Origin: Nitrospirota bacterium
GTDB lineage: Bacteria > Nitrospirota > JACRHJ01
DNA: 64,000 nucleotides
Reading direction: 5' to 3'
NCBI GenBank assembly: GCA_021784575.1
Contig: JAJYHX010000004.1
Coordinates: 1 to 64,000 of the forward strand
This document shows positions 31,829 through 41,400 of the stretch, one piece after another. Each line of letters starts with the position of its first letter. Position 1 is the stretch's first letter. The notes below the pieces were generated by a model that searched no databases, had not been told where the DNA came from, and saw only the letters and a list, made by a program, of their open reading frames with translations. The position numbers were made by a program, and so were the translations under genes.

Positions 31829-31861
31829 TTGTAACATAACTGTAATAATTTTGTAACAGAA
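31829..31861 (+). promoter_or_regulatory. Three tandem 11-bp repeats, candidate Pho-box-like operator
   Basis: TTGTAACATAA-CTGTAATAATT-TTGTAACAGAA in exact 11-bp phase. Confidence 0.45.
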
Positions 31862-31873
31862 GGGGTGATAACA

Positions 31874-33157
31874 TTGAGAAAATATCTGAGCGCTGCGGTT
31901 TTTGCGTTGTTTCTTTTGTCCATAACCGCATCGGGCTGGTGCCAGACGCCGGCGCTGTGGCAGGACCCGAATACCGGGCAGGTCTTTACAAAACCGGGGA
32001 AGGGCAGAGTCCCGGTTGACCTGTCCACGCTTCAGGCGGCGCCCCAAAGCTCGCCCGCACAGGCTGCTCCGGCTCCGGCGGGGGATTACAGCAGCCAGGC
32101 GTTCAAGGACGCCGTCTTAAGCGCCGTCGGCGAGAAGAAGGCCAGGACTTACCCGAAGATAAAGATCGGCGGCCTGATGTATGGCGAGTATTACTATAAT
32201 TTCGACAAGGAAAACCCGATAGTCGAAAACGGCCACAAGGACGCCAGAAACGCCTTCGTCCTGAACAGGGGCTATTTAAACGTCTTTGCCGACCTGACCC
32301 CGCAGATAGGCGTCAGGATAACATCGGATTTAAGCCGCGTAAGCGCGCCCGGCGACAACAACAACGGGGACTATGAGTTCAGGCTGAAGTATTATTACGT
32401 GGACTTCCACAAGTTCCTTCCGTTCTATCCCGGCATGGAAGTCAAGATGGGGCAGTTCCAGACGCCGTGGCTGGACTACGAGGAAGGGCTCTGGGAGTTC
32501 CGCGTCGTTGACAACATGCTGATAGAGAAAGAGGGTTACATAAACGCGGGCGACCTCGGCGTGGACTTCCGCGGGCCGTTCCCCAAGGGCTACGGCTCCT
32601 GGCAGGTATCCGTTGACAACGGGGAGGGCTATCACGCAGACGAGCAGAACAAGTACAAGGCGGTCGAGGCGCGGCTTACAGTAAACCCGCTCCCGCAGAT
32701 AGGCGCCCTGAAACAACTCCAGTTCTCCGGCTACGCCAAGGTTTCGCAGCAGGACTTCCTGCACAAGAACTACAGGTATATCGCCTTCGCGGGCTACAAG
32801 TATCACGACGACGCCTTTATCGCGGGCGAGTACGACTGGACGAGCGGCAAGGACCCGGAGGGGCTGACCCATACCGGCGTGAACAACATCAAGGGCCAGG
32901 GTTTCTCCACGATGGCCTGGTACAGGATGCCTTTCTGGAAGCCCATCAGGATACTGGGTCGTTTCGACAAGTTCAGGCACGACGAAGACGCGCCGAACAC
33001 CACCGTAACCAGGTGGATATACGGCGTGGCTTATGACGTCAACAAGAACGTGATGTTCGTGCTCGACAATGACAGGACCATCACCGGCACGGCCCTGAAG
33101 AAAGTAGGCTATCTCGACAGCAACCTGGCGAAGGTGGACTTGCAGGTGCAGTTCTAA
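31874..33157 (+). CDS. OprP/OprO-like phosphate-selective porin
   Basis: Signal peptide LRKYLSAAVFALFLLSITASGWC; porin-like beta-barrel sequence; upstream of pst. TTG start at 31874 behind GAAGGGG preferred. Confidence 0.7.
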   Translation: MRKYLSAAVFALFLLSITASGWCQTPALWQDPNTGQVFTKPGKGRVPVDLSTLQAAPQSSPAQAAPAPAGDYSSQAFKDAVLSAVGEKKARTYPKIKIGGLMYGEYYYNFDKENPIVENGHKDARNAFVLNRGYLNVFADLTPQIGVRITSDLSRVSAPGDNNNGDYEFRLKYYYVDFHKFLPFYPGMEVKMGQFQTPWLDYEEGLWEFRVVDNMLIEKEGYINAGDLGVDFRGPFPKGYGSWQVSVDNGEGYHADEQNKYKAVEARLTVNPLPQIGALKQLQFSGYAKVSQQDFLHKNYRYIAFAGYKYHDDAFIAGEYDWTSGKDPEGLTHTGVNNIKGQGFSTMAWYRMPFWKPIRILGRFDKFRHDEDAPNTTVTRWIYGVAYDVNKNVMFVLDNDRTITGTALKKVGYLDSNLAKVDLQVQF

Positions 33158-33180
33158 TGGGGTTATTTAAAAGTTCCTGG

Positions 33181-33200
33181 ATTCCCGCTTTCGCGGGAGT
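33181..33200. repeat. Short intergenic palindrome of the WIPAFAGVT/PAKAGIQ type
   Basis: ATTCCCGCTTTCGCGGGAGT; flanking sequence translates to WIPAFAGVT (+) or PVTPAKAGIQ (-). Confidence 0.7.
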
Positions 33201-33228
33201 GACAGGTTGTTTAAATAGGAGATTAAAA

Positions 33229-34230
33229 ATGAAAAATGTTCTTATGATTGCAGCCGCGGCGATGCTCATTGCCGCATCCGTCTCCACCGCCTCGGCCATG
33301 ACGCTTAATGCGGCTGGCGCGACGTTCCCGTATCCGCTCTACTCGAAGTGGTTCTATTCCTATGCGAAACAGACAGGGACAAGGATAAACTATGCCGCCA
33401 TAGGAAGCGGCGCCGGAATTCAGCAGATTGAGGCCAGGACGATCGATTTCGGTTGCAGCGACGCGCCGCTCCCGGGCGGTGTGCAGAGGAAAAATAACCT
33501 CTTCATGTTCCCGACCGTCGGCGGCGCCGTGGCTATGGCGTATAACCTCCCCGGCGTAAGGACGGGCCTGAAGCTTCTGCCTTCGACAATAGCCGACATA
33601 TATCTCGGCAAGGTAAGGAAATGGAACGACCCGGAGATAACAAGGCTGAACCCCGGCGTGAACTTCCCCAACATGCCTGTGATAGTCGTGCACCGCTCCG
33701 ACGGCTCCGGGACAACGAATATCTTCACCTGGTTCTTAAGCGACGTAAGCCCGGCATGGAGACAGCGGGTAGGCTCCGGCACGTCCGTCAACTGGCCGGT
33801 CGGCCTGGGCGGCAAGGGGAACCAGGGGGTCGCCGGAACAATACAGAAGACCCGCGGCGCGTTCGGCTATGTCGAGCTTGCCTACGTCCTCCAGAGCGGC
33901 ATGACCTACGCGGCCCTGAAGAACAAGAGCGGCAACTGGGTATATCCCAGCCTTGCAAACGCCAGGGAAGCGGCCAGCCACGCGAAGATACCACCGGATT
34001 TCTATATCAAATTCACGAATTCTCCCGGCAAGAACTCGTATCCCATAGCCGGGTTCACCTTCATGCTCGTCCCGAAGAACCTTGCCCCGGCCAAGGCCGC
34101 CGCGGTAAAGAGCTATGTCAAGTGGGCCTATACGAACGGGGACAAGGACGCGTTATCGCTGGACTATGTCCCCCTGCCCGCCAGGCTCAAGACAAGAATT
34201 TTAAACGAGCTTGACAGACAGGTAAAATAA
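33229..34230 (+). CDS. pstS: Phosphate ABC transporter substrate-binding protein
   Basis: LNAAGATFPYPLYSKWF, IGSGAGIQQIEARTIDFGCSDAPL, VVHRSDGSGTTNIFT. Start ATG 33229. Confidence 0.97.
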   Translation: MKNVLMIAAAAMLIAASVSTASAMTLNAAGATFPYPLYSKWFYSYAKQTGTRINYAAIGSGAGIQQIEARTIDFGCSDAPLPGGVQRKNNLFMFPTVGGAVAMAYNLPGVRTGLKLLPSTIADIYLGKVRKWNDPEITRLNPGVNFPNMPVIVVHRSDGSGTTNIFTWFLSDVSPAWRQRVGSGTSVNWPVGLGGKGNQGVAGTIQKTRGAFGYVELAYVLQSGMTYAALKNKSGNWVYPSLANAREAASHAKIPPDFYIKFTNSPGKNSYPIAGFTFMLVPKNLAPAKAAAVKSYVKWAYTNGDKDALSLDYVPLPARLKTRILNELDRQVK

Positions 34231-34245
34231 AGAAGGAACGGTTTT

Positions 34246-35187
34246 TTGGCTGAGCGGCTGAGCAGAAAAAAGATAATAAGCCCCGAAAAGATCTTTATGG
34301 GCATGACAGCTATTTTCTCCCTGTCGGTGCTGCTCATATCGGCGCTGGTGGTCTACGAGCTTTTCAGCGCCTCGGAACCCACGTTCCACAAGTTTGGGTT
34401 TAAGTTCCTGATAACGAAGGATTGGGACCCCGTGCAGAAGGTGTACGGGGCCCTTCCTTTTATCTGGGGGACGTTCTATACCTCCTTTATTGCCCTGCTT
34501 ATCGCATTGCCCGTCAGTCTCGGCATCGCAATATTCCTCTCGGAGCTTGCGCCGGCCTGGCTGCGCAGTTCCGTGGGCTTTCTTATAGAACTGCTCGCGG
34601 CGATTCCAAGCCTGATTTTCGGCCTTTGGGGGCTTTTCGTGCTCTCGCCCCTGCTTCAGCAATATATCGAGCCGCCGCTCTCAAACCTCAGCTTCCTGCC
34701 GTTTTTCACGGGCTATCCACTGGGACTGGGATTCCTGAACGCCGGCCTTCTGCTTGCCGTTATGATAATCCCGACCATCTCTTCCATTTCGAGGGACGTG
34801 ATGTATACCGTCCCGGCCAACCAGCGCGAGGGCGGCCTGGCGCTCGGCATGACGAGGTGGGAGGTCGTCTCGAAGGTCGTCATCCCAAACAGCCGCTCCG
34901 GCATACTCGGCGCAGTCGTGCTGGGGCTTGGACGCGCACTCGGCGAGACGATGGCCGTCACGATGGTAATCGGCAACACGCCCCAGTTTTCGCTCTCCCT
35001 GCTCGACCCCGGCTATACCATATCGAGCGCCATAGCGAACCAGTTCACGGAGGCGTTCGACAAGCTCCAGATCTCGGCGCTCATAGAACTCGGCCTTATA
35101 CTGTTCGTGATAAGCGTAATCATAAACGCGTTCGCGAAGCTTCTGATGTTCCGCATGAACCGGTTCTCCGGAGGGGCGAGGATATGA
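34246..35187 (+). CDS. pstC: Phosphate ABC transporter permease PstC
   Basis: EGGLALGMTRWEVVSKVVIPNSRSGILGAVVLGLGRALGETMAVTMVIGN; TTG start. Confidence 0.95.
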   Translation: MAERLSRKKIISPEKIFMGMTAIFSLSVLLISALVVYELFSASEPTFHKFGFKFLITKDWDPVQKVYGALPFIWGTFYTSFIALLIALPVSLGIAIFLSELAPAWLRSSVGFLIELLAAIPSLIFGLWGLFVLSPLLQQYIEPPLSNLSFLPFFTGYPLGLGFLNAGLLLAVMIIPTISSISRDVMYTVPANQREGGLALGMTRWEVVSKVVIPNSRSGILGAVVLGLGRALGETMAVTMVIGNTPQFSLSLLDPGYTISSAIANQFTEAFDKLQISALIELGLILFVISVIINAFAKLLMFRMNRFSGGARI

Positions 35188-36041
35188 AAACGGACTTCCG
35201 GTATATACGGCGGAAGGTGTTCGGGACGATGATGCTCGGGCTGTCTCTCCTCGCCGCTCTGGCGGCGGTATCGATGCTCTTCTGGATACTCGGCTACACG
35301 TTTGTAAAAGGAATATCAGCCGTAAATCTCGATTTCTTCACAAAGCTCCCCACTCCCGTCGGCGTCCCCGGCGGAGGTCTCGCCAACTCCATCGTCGGGA
35401 GCATCATAGTCGTCGGCATGGCGGCAATGATGGCCATCCCCGTGGGGATAGCGACGGCAATATATCTCTCGGAATACGGCAGGGGCGCTTTCGCCTCCAC
35501 CGTCCGGTTTGTCTCCGACGTCCTCGCGGGAGTCCCGGCGATAGTCGCCGGCATAGTCGCCTATGCGCTCGTTGTAACGCGGATGCACAGGTTTTCGGCC
35601 TTCTCCGGCTCCGTCTCGCTCGCCCTTCTCATGCTGCCCATAATCATACGCTCTTCCGAGGAGATATTCAGGACAGTCCCCGACACGCTGCGCGAGGCGT
35701 CTTTCGCCCTGGGCGTCCCGAAATGGAAGACGATACTGAGCATAGTCCTGAAAACGGCAAGCGGCGGTCTTGTTACCGGCACGATACTCGCCATAGCGAG
35801 GGTCGGCGGCGAGGCGGCGCCGCTTCTCTTCACGTCGTTTTCAAACTCCTTCTGGAATTTCAACCCCGGCCAGCCGATAGCGACACTGCCCGTGGATCTT
35901 TTCAATTATTCCATCTCGCCGTACCGGGACTGGCAGCAGAAGGCGTGGGCGGCGGCGCTCGTGCTGGTCGGTATGGTACTTGTTCTGAATATTTCTGCCC
36001 GGCTCTATCTTGCGCGGAAAGGGTTCAAGCGAAATGGCTGA
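35184..36041 (+). CDS. pstA: Phosphate ABC transporter permease PstA
   Basis: [53 protein letters not shown] overlap with pstC. Confidence 0.95.
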   Translation: MKTDFRYIRRKVFGTMMLGLSLLAALAAVSMLFWILGYTFVKGISAVNLDFFTKLPTPVGVPGGGLANSIVGSIIVVGMAAMMAIPVGIATAIYLSEYGRGAFASTVRFVSDVLAGVPAIVAGIVAYALVVTRMHRFSAFSGSVSLALLMLPIIIRSSEEIFRTVPDTLREASFALGVPKWKTILSIVLKTASGGLVTGTILAIARVGGEAAPLLFTSFSNSFWNFNPGQPIATLPVDLFNYSISPYRDWQQKAWAAALVLVGMVLVLNISARLYLARKGFKRNG

Positions 36042-36792
36042 CAAGATCGCCGTAGAAGGTTTAAACGCATGGTTCGGAAAGACGCAGGCCCTGCACGACA
36101 TCAACATGGCCGTCCCGGAGAACTCCATAACGGCGATAATAGGCCCGTCCGGGTGCGGCAAGTCCACTTTCATCCGGTGCATAAACCGTATGCACGAGGA
36201 GATACGCGGGGCTTATTCAGGCGGCAGGGTAGTCCTCGACGGCGAAGACGTCTACGGCAGTGGAGTTGACCCGGTGCTGATAAGACGGCGCCTTGGGATG
36301 GTATTTCAGAAGCCGAACCCGTTTCCCACCATGTCCATCAAGGAGAATGTCGTCGCGGGAATCATATTGAACAGGAGGCTTGGCAGGCACGAGATAGACG
36401 AGACGGCGGAGACATACCTGAAGCGCGCGGCGCTCTGGGACGAAGTCAAGGACCAGCTCAACAAGCCCGGGATAAGCCTCTCCGGCGGCCAGCAGCAGAG
36501 GCTCTGCATAGCCCGCGCCCTGGCCGTGGAGCCGGAAGTGCTGCTCGCGGACGAGCCGGCCTCCGCGCTCGACCCCATATCCACGGCAAAGATAGAAGAC
36601 CTCTTTACCGACCTCAAGGAACGGTATACAATAGTGGTGGTGACTCACAACATGCAGCAGGCGGCGAGGATATCCGACAGGACCGCGTTCTTCCTCTCCG
36701 GGCGTCTGATAGAATACGGGACGACCGACAAGATCTTCACCAACCCGTCGGACAAGAGAACGGAAGATTACATAACCGGCAGGTTCGGATAA
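36034..36792 (+). CDS. pstB: Phosphate ABC transporter ATPase PstB
   Basis: [21 protein letters not shown] Walker [34 protein letters not shown]. Confidence 0.97.
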   Translation: MADKIAVEGLNAWFGKTQALHDINMAVPENSITAIIGPSGCGKSTFIRCINRMHEEIRGAYSGGRVVLDGEDVYGSGVDPVLIRRRLGMVFQKPNPFPTMSIKENVVAGIILNRRLGRHEIDETAETYLKRAALWDEVKDQLNKPGISLSGGQQQRLCIARALAVEPEVLLADEPASALDPISTAKIEDLFTDLKERYTIVVVTHNMQQAARISDRTAFFLSGRLIEYGTTDKIFTNPSDKRTEDYITGRFG

Positions 36793-36803
36793 GGAGAAAA
36801 CAC

Positions 36804-37463
36804 TTGGGCAAAATACTCGAGAAAGAGCTTAGCGATTTAAAGGAGCGGCTCCTGACGATGGGTTCGGTCGTCGAGGCCCAGGTCGCGCGTTCCATCAAGT
36901 CTCTCGTTGACCGTGATAGCGACCTCGCCCGGAAGGTCATAGACGCCGACCACGAGGTAAACCGGATGGAGGTGGAGATAGACGAGGAGTGCATAAGGCT
37001 CCTGGCGCTCAGACAGCCGGAGGCGGGAGACCTGCGCTTTATTACCACGGCCATGAAGATTGTCACGGACATAGAGAGGATAGGAGACCTCGCGGTGGAC
37101 GTGTCGGAGCGCGCGATTGAGCTGAACGAGGAGCCGCTGCTGAAGCCTTACATAGACGTGCCGAGGATGGCAAAGGCCGCAAGGAACATGCTGAAGGAGG
37201 CCCTCGACGCCTTTGTAAACAGGAACTCCGAGCTCGCGTGGTCCGTCCTGGACGAGGACGACTTTGTAGACGAGCTGAACAAGCAGATATTCCGGGAGCT
37301 TCTGACGTTCATGATAGAAGACCCGCACTCCATATCCAGGGCCATAAGGATAACCTACGTATCGAAATATCTGGAGAGAATCGCCGACCACGCCACGAAC
37401 ATCGCCGAGATGGTTGTATACCTTGTCGAGGGCAGGCTCATAAGGCACATGGACAACCAGTAG
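36804..37463 (+). CDS. phoU: Phosphate signalling regulator PhoU
   Basis: LAVDVSERAIELNEEP, YLERIADHATNIAEMVVYLVEG; TTG start. Confidence 0.95.
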   Translation: MGKILEKELSDLKERLLTMGSVVEAQVARSIKSLVDRDSDLARKVIDADHEVNRMEVEIDEECIRLLALRQPEAGDLRFITTAMKIVTDIERIGDLAVDVSERAIELNEEPLLKPYIDVPRMAKAARNMLKEALDAFVNRNSELAWSVLDEDDFVDELNKQIFRELLTFMIEDPHSISRAIRITYVSKYLERIADHATNIAEMVVYLVEGRLIRHMDNQ

Positions 37464-37528
37464 CTTAGGCCCCCTCCCGGCTTCCGGAAACGAGTCTCCG
37501 GGCATCCCCGTATCGCCCGCCTAATTTC

Positions 37529-37542
37529 CTGATATCTATCAT
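37529..37542. promoter_or_regulatory. FNR/CRP-family-like palindrome upstream of hcp
   Basis: CTGATATCTATCAT fits the TGAT-N4-ATCA core of the FNR consensus TTGATNNNNATCAA. Confidence 0.4.
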
Positions 37543-37630
37543 GTTTTTTGTTGATGCCCGCTCAGTGTATGCAGGCGCCTCCCGTGCTAAAATCTCATAA
37601 AATTAAAACCCCAACATAAGGAGACAGCGC

Positions 37631-39235
37631 ATGGGAATGTTCTGCTGGCAGTGTGAACAGGCCGCGAAAGGAACCGGCTGCACGGTCAAAGGTGTTTGCG
37701 GGAAGGACGAAAACACGGCCTTTCTCCAGGATGAGTTAATATCGGCTGTTAAAGGCATATCGCGGTATGCCTCCCGCGCCGCGAAGACGGGCAAAAGGGA
37801 CGAAGAGGTAGACGTCTTCGTTACGGAGGCTCTTTTTTCCACGCTTACCAATGTAAATTTCGACCCTGCCCGCCTCGAAGACTGGCTTAAAAAGGCCGAC
37901 GAGATGAGGGCAAGGGCAAAGGCGATGTGCGAGGCGGCTGGCAGGGAGCCCGAGGCGCCTGCCCTTGATGCCCTCGTGTCCATCACCGCACGGAAGGAAA
38001 AATACGGCGAGGACATAGTCTCGCTCCAGGAGCTTCTGACATACGGCGTAAAGGGCATAGCCGCTTATGCCGACCACGCCTGTATCCTTGGGCAGACGGA
38101 CGCCTCGGTCTTTCGCTTTATACACGACGCCATGAGCTATCTGGCCGAAGAAGTACAGACTATGGAGAGGCTCTTCGAGCTGGCCTTGCAGGCCGGAGCG
38201 GTAAATTTAAGGGCAATGGAGCTTCTTGACGGCGCAAATACGGGCGCGTACGGCCACCCCGTCCCGGCGAAGGTCCGGGTAACGCCCGTCAAGGGCAAGG
38301 CCATAGCAATATCCGGACACGACTTGAAAGACCTAGAAGAACTGCTTAAGCAGACCGCAGGGAAAGGGATAAACGTATACACGCACGGAGAAATGCTCCC
38401 GGCGCACGGATACCCCGGGCTTAAGAAATACCCGCACCTGGCCGGAAATTACGGCGGGGCATGGCAGGACCAGGTGAAGGAGTTCGACGCCTTCCCCGGC
38501 GCCGTCGTAATGACGACCAACTGCATCCAGAAGCCCCGCGAAAGCTACAGGGGCAGGATATTCACGACCGGGTTGGTTGCCATGCATGGTGTTACGCACA
38601 TAAAGAACAGGGATTTCTCGCCCGTAATCGAGGCTGCGCTTAATGCCCCCGGATTTGCCGAGGATGCTCCCGAACAGACCATCCTTACGGGTTTCGCCAG
38701 GGAAACGGTTATGAGCGTCGCGGGCAAGGTCATCGATGCGGTAAAGGCCGGGAGCATCAAACACTTCTTCCTGATAGGCGGCTGCGACGGCGCAAAATCC
38801 GGCAGGAACTACTACACCGAACTGGCAATGGCCGCGCCCAAAGACTCCGTAATCCTGACGCTTGCGTGCGGAAAATACCGTTTCAACAAGCTGGAATTCG
38901 GCGACATCGGCGGGATACCGAGGCTGCTCGACATCGGCCAGTGCAACGACGCCTATTCCGCGATAAAGATCGCCGTGGCGCTTGCCGAGGCCTTTGGAGT
39001 CGGCGTAAACGACCTGCCGCTCTCGCTCGTGCTTTCGTGGTATGAGCAGAAGGCCGTGTCGATACTCCTGACCCTGCTGCACCTCGGCATAAAGAACATC
39101 CGCATAGGGCCGTCGCTCCCGGCGTTCCTCTCGCCTAACGTCGCCGGGGCGCTGGTCGAGACATTCAATATTATGCCGATTACCACTCCGGAGGCCGACC
39201 TTAAGGCCATGCTCGGCCGGGAATCCGGGGCGTAG
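37631..39235 (+). CDS. hcp: Hydroxylamine reductase / hybrid cluster protein
   Basis: N-terminal MGMFCWQCEQAAKGTGCTVKGVCGK; GGCDGAKSGRNYYTE; Shine-Dalgarno AAGGAG. Confidence 0.95.
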   Translation: MGMFCWQCEQAAKGTGCTVKGVCGKDENTAFLQDELISAVKGISRYASRAAKTGKRDEEVDVFVTEALFSTLTNVNFDPARLEDWLKKADEMRARAKAMCEAAGREPEAPALDALVSITARKEKYGEDIVSLQELLTYGVKGIAAYADHACILGQTDASVFRFIHDAMSYLAEEVQTMERLFELALQAGAVNLRAMELLDGANTGAYGHPVPAKVRVTPVKGKAIAISGHDLKDLEELLKQTAGKGINVYTHGEMLPAHGYPGLKKYPHLAGNYGGAWQDQVKEFDAFPGAVVMTTNCIQKPRESYRGRIFTTGLVAMHGVTHIKNRDFSPVIEAALNAPGFAEDAPEQTILTGFARETVMSVAGKVIDAVKAGSIKHFFLIGGCDGAKSGRNYYTELAMAAPKDSVILTLACGKYRFNKLEFGDIGGIPRLLDIGQCNDAYSAIKIAVALAEAFGVGVNDLPLSLVLSWYEQKAVSILLTLLHLGIKNIRIGPSLPAFLSPNVAGALVETFNIMPITTPEADLKAMLGRESGA

Positions 39236-39273
39236 GCACAGGCTTGGTCCGGGCAAATAAGCGGCAAGGACAA

Positions 39274-39303
39274 AAAACCCCGCCTTAAAAAAGGCGGGGT
39301 TTT
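39274..39303. terminator. Bidirectional terminator between convergent hcp and clpX
   Basis: AAAACCCCGCCTT-AAAA-AAGGCGGGGTTTT perfect stem with flanking A/T tracts. Confidence 0.9.
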
Positions 39304-39357
39304 ATTTTGAGCGATAACGGGTAGCAGGGGCCATAAAATCCCCCTCGCGGACGAACC

Positions 39358-40614
39358 CTAAGAGGCCTCTTTTTCCTCTTTTTCGTAGAGGAGTATCGCC
39401 GGCTCGCGGCTGTTGATTACCTCCTCGTTTATCACGACTTCCTTGACGTTCTGCTGGGACGGCACGTCGTACATGAGGTCGAGCATGACCTCTTCGAGTA
39501 TTGCCCGAAGGCCTCTGGCGCCGGTCTTCCTCTGGACGGCCTTTTTCGCGATTGCCTTCATCGCGCCGTCCGTAAAGCGGAGCTTCACGCCCTCCATCGT
39601 CATAAGCTTCTGGTATTGCTTGATAAGCGAGTTCTTCGGTTCGGTGAGGATGGCGACCAGGGCCTCCTCGTCAAGCTCAACGAGCGTGGCAATAACCGGC
39701 ACCCTGCCGATGAACTCCGGTATCATGCCGAATTTCAGTAGGTCCTCCGGCTGCACCTGCGCCAGTATCTCGCCGATTTTCCTCTCTTTTTTGGAATGCA
39801 CCTCCGCGCCGAAACCCATGACCTTCTCGCCGCCCCGGTGCTCGATTATCTTGTCTAGGCCCACGAACGCGCCGCCGCAGATAAAGAGGATATTCGAGGT
39901 GTCCACCTGTATGAACTCCTGGTGCGGGTGTTTCCTGCCGCCCTGCGGCGGGACGGAGGCCACGGTGCCCTCGATAATCTTCAGAAGCGCCTGCTGGACG
40001 CCCTCGCCGGAGACGTCGCGCGTGATGGACGGATTCTCCGACTTGCGGGAGATCTTGTCTATCTCGTCGATATAGATGATGCCCCTCTGCGCCCGCTCGG
40101 CGTCGTAATCCGCCGCCTGGAGGAGTTTCAAGACTATGTTCTCTACATCCTCGCCGACATAACCCGCCTCGGTGAGGGTGGTTGCGTCGGCGATTGTAAA
40201 GGGCACGTCGAGCATCCGGGCAAGGGTCTGGGCCAGCAGTGTCTTGCCCACGCCTGTCGGGCCGATAAGCAGGATGTTGGATTTCTGGAGTTCCACGTCG
40301 TCGAGTTCGGTTACCGGCGTGGATATTCGCTTGTAGTGATTGTGCACGGCTACGGAAAGAATCTTCTTGGCGCGCTCCTGGCCTATGACGTATTCGTCAA
40401 GGAAACGCTTTATTTCCGCAGGCTTGGGGAGTTTGGGCTGGCCCGCGGCGCGTTCCTCGTCCCATTCCTCCGCAACAATGTCGTTGCATAGTTCTATGCA
40501 TTCGTCGCAGATAAAGACGGTGGGACCGGCTATGAGCTTCCTGACCTCGTCCTGGCTCTTTCCGCAGAAAGAACAATGATGGACAGCCTTGTCGTTATCC
40601 GTTTTCTTCTCCAT
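39358..40614 (-). CDS. clpX: ATP-dependent Clp protease ATP-binding subunit ClpX
   Basis: [20 protein letters not shown] zinc finger; [25 protein letters not shown]. Confidence 0.98.
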   Translation of the reverse strand: MEKKTDNDKAVHHCSFCGKSQDEVRKLIAGPTVFICDECIELCNDIVAEEWDEERAAGQPKLPKPAEIKRFLDEYVIGQERAKKILSVAVHNHYKRISTPVTELDDVELQKSNILLIGPTGVGKTLLAQTLARMLDVPFTIADATTLTEAGYVGEDVENIVLKLLQAADYDAERAQRGIIYIDEIDKISRKSENPSITRDVSGEGVQQALLKIIEGTVASVPPQGGRKHPHQEFIQVDTSNILFICGGAFVGLDKIIEHRGGEKVMGFGAEVHSKKERKIGEILAQVQPEDLLKFGMIPEFIGRVPVIATLVELDEEALVAILTEPKNSLIKQYQKLMTMEGVKLRFTDGAMKAIAKKAVQRKTGARGLRAILEEVMLDLMYDVPSQQNVKEVVINEEVINSREPAILLYEKEEKEAS

Positions 40615-40674
40615 CTGTAAAAAACCTCCTGCTACTACATGTATCGCCGTTACTTCCTTGTCAAAGTAACAATG

Positions 40675-41274
40675 CTATAATTTCCCCGGCCCCTCCGGCA
40701 GCCTCTCGATGACGGCGTCGATAAGGCCGTATTCCTTCGCCTGGATGCCGCTCATAAAGAAATCCCGGTCCGTGTCTATTGCGATCTTCTGGATGTCCTG
40801 TCCGGTGGCCCTGGCGAGAACCTGGTTCAGGGCCTCCTTCATCCTAAGAATTTCCCTCGCGTGGATGTCGATATCCGTCGCCTGCCCCTGAAAACCAGCC
40901 GAGGGCTGGTGTATCATAATCCTCGAATTCGGCAGGCTGAACCGTCTGCCCTTCTCGCCCGCGGCCAGGAGAAGCGCGCCCATGCTGGCGGCCTGACCGA
41001 GGCATATAGTGGATACCGGCGCCCTGACGTAATTCATGGTGTCGAATATCGCAAGCCCGGCCGTGACCACCCCGCCGGGGCTGTTGATATACAGGTGGAT
41101 TTCCTTGTCCGGGTCGTCCGCTTCAAGGAATAACAGTTGGGCGATTACGGCGTTGGCGACGTCGTCGTCGATTGCGGTTCCAAGGAAAATAATCCTGTCC
41201 TTGAGCAGCCGGGAGTAAATATCGTAGGCCCTTTCGCCCCGCACCGTCTGCTCTATGACGTACGGAATGAGCAT
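40675..41274 (-). CDS. clpP: ATP-dependent Clp protease proteolytic subunit
   Basis: [46 protein letters not shown] catalytic Ser region. Confidence 0.98.
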   Translation of the reverse strand: MLIPYVIEQTVRGERAYDIYSRLLKDRIIFLGTAIDDDVANAVIAQLLFLEADDPDKEIHLYINSPGGVVTAGLAIFDTMNYVRAPVSTICLGQAASMGALLLAAGEKGRRFSLPNSRIMIHQPSAGFQGQATDIDIHAREILRMKEALNQVLARATGQDIQKIAIDTDRDFFMSGIQAKEYGLIDAVIERLPEGPGKL

Positions 41275-41400
41275 TAAACCCTCCGGGAAATGGGAACTTT
41301 CAATTGGAAATAATTCCTATTGTATTTTAAACCAATTCACGCATAAAAGCAACGGCGGCCTGACTTAATTTTACCTTAAAAAAGAATTTTTGGTAAATTT

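Noticed and set aside
34422-35183. Upstream part of the 539-aa ORF 34422..36041
   Set aside because: It is an alternate frame of pstC; pstA starts at ATG 35184 with the ATGA overlap.
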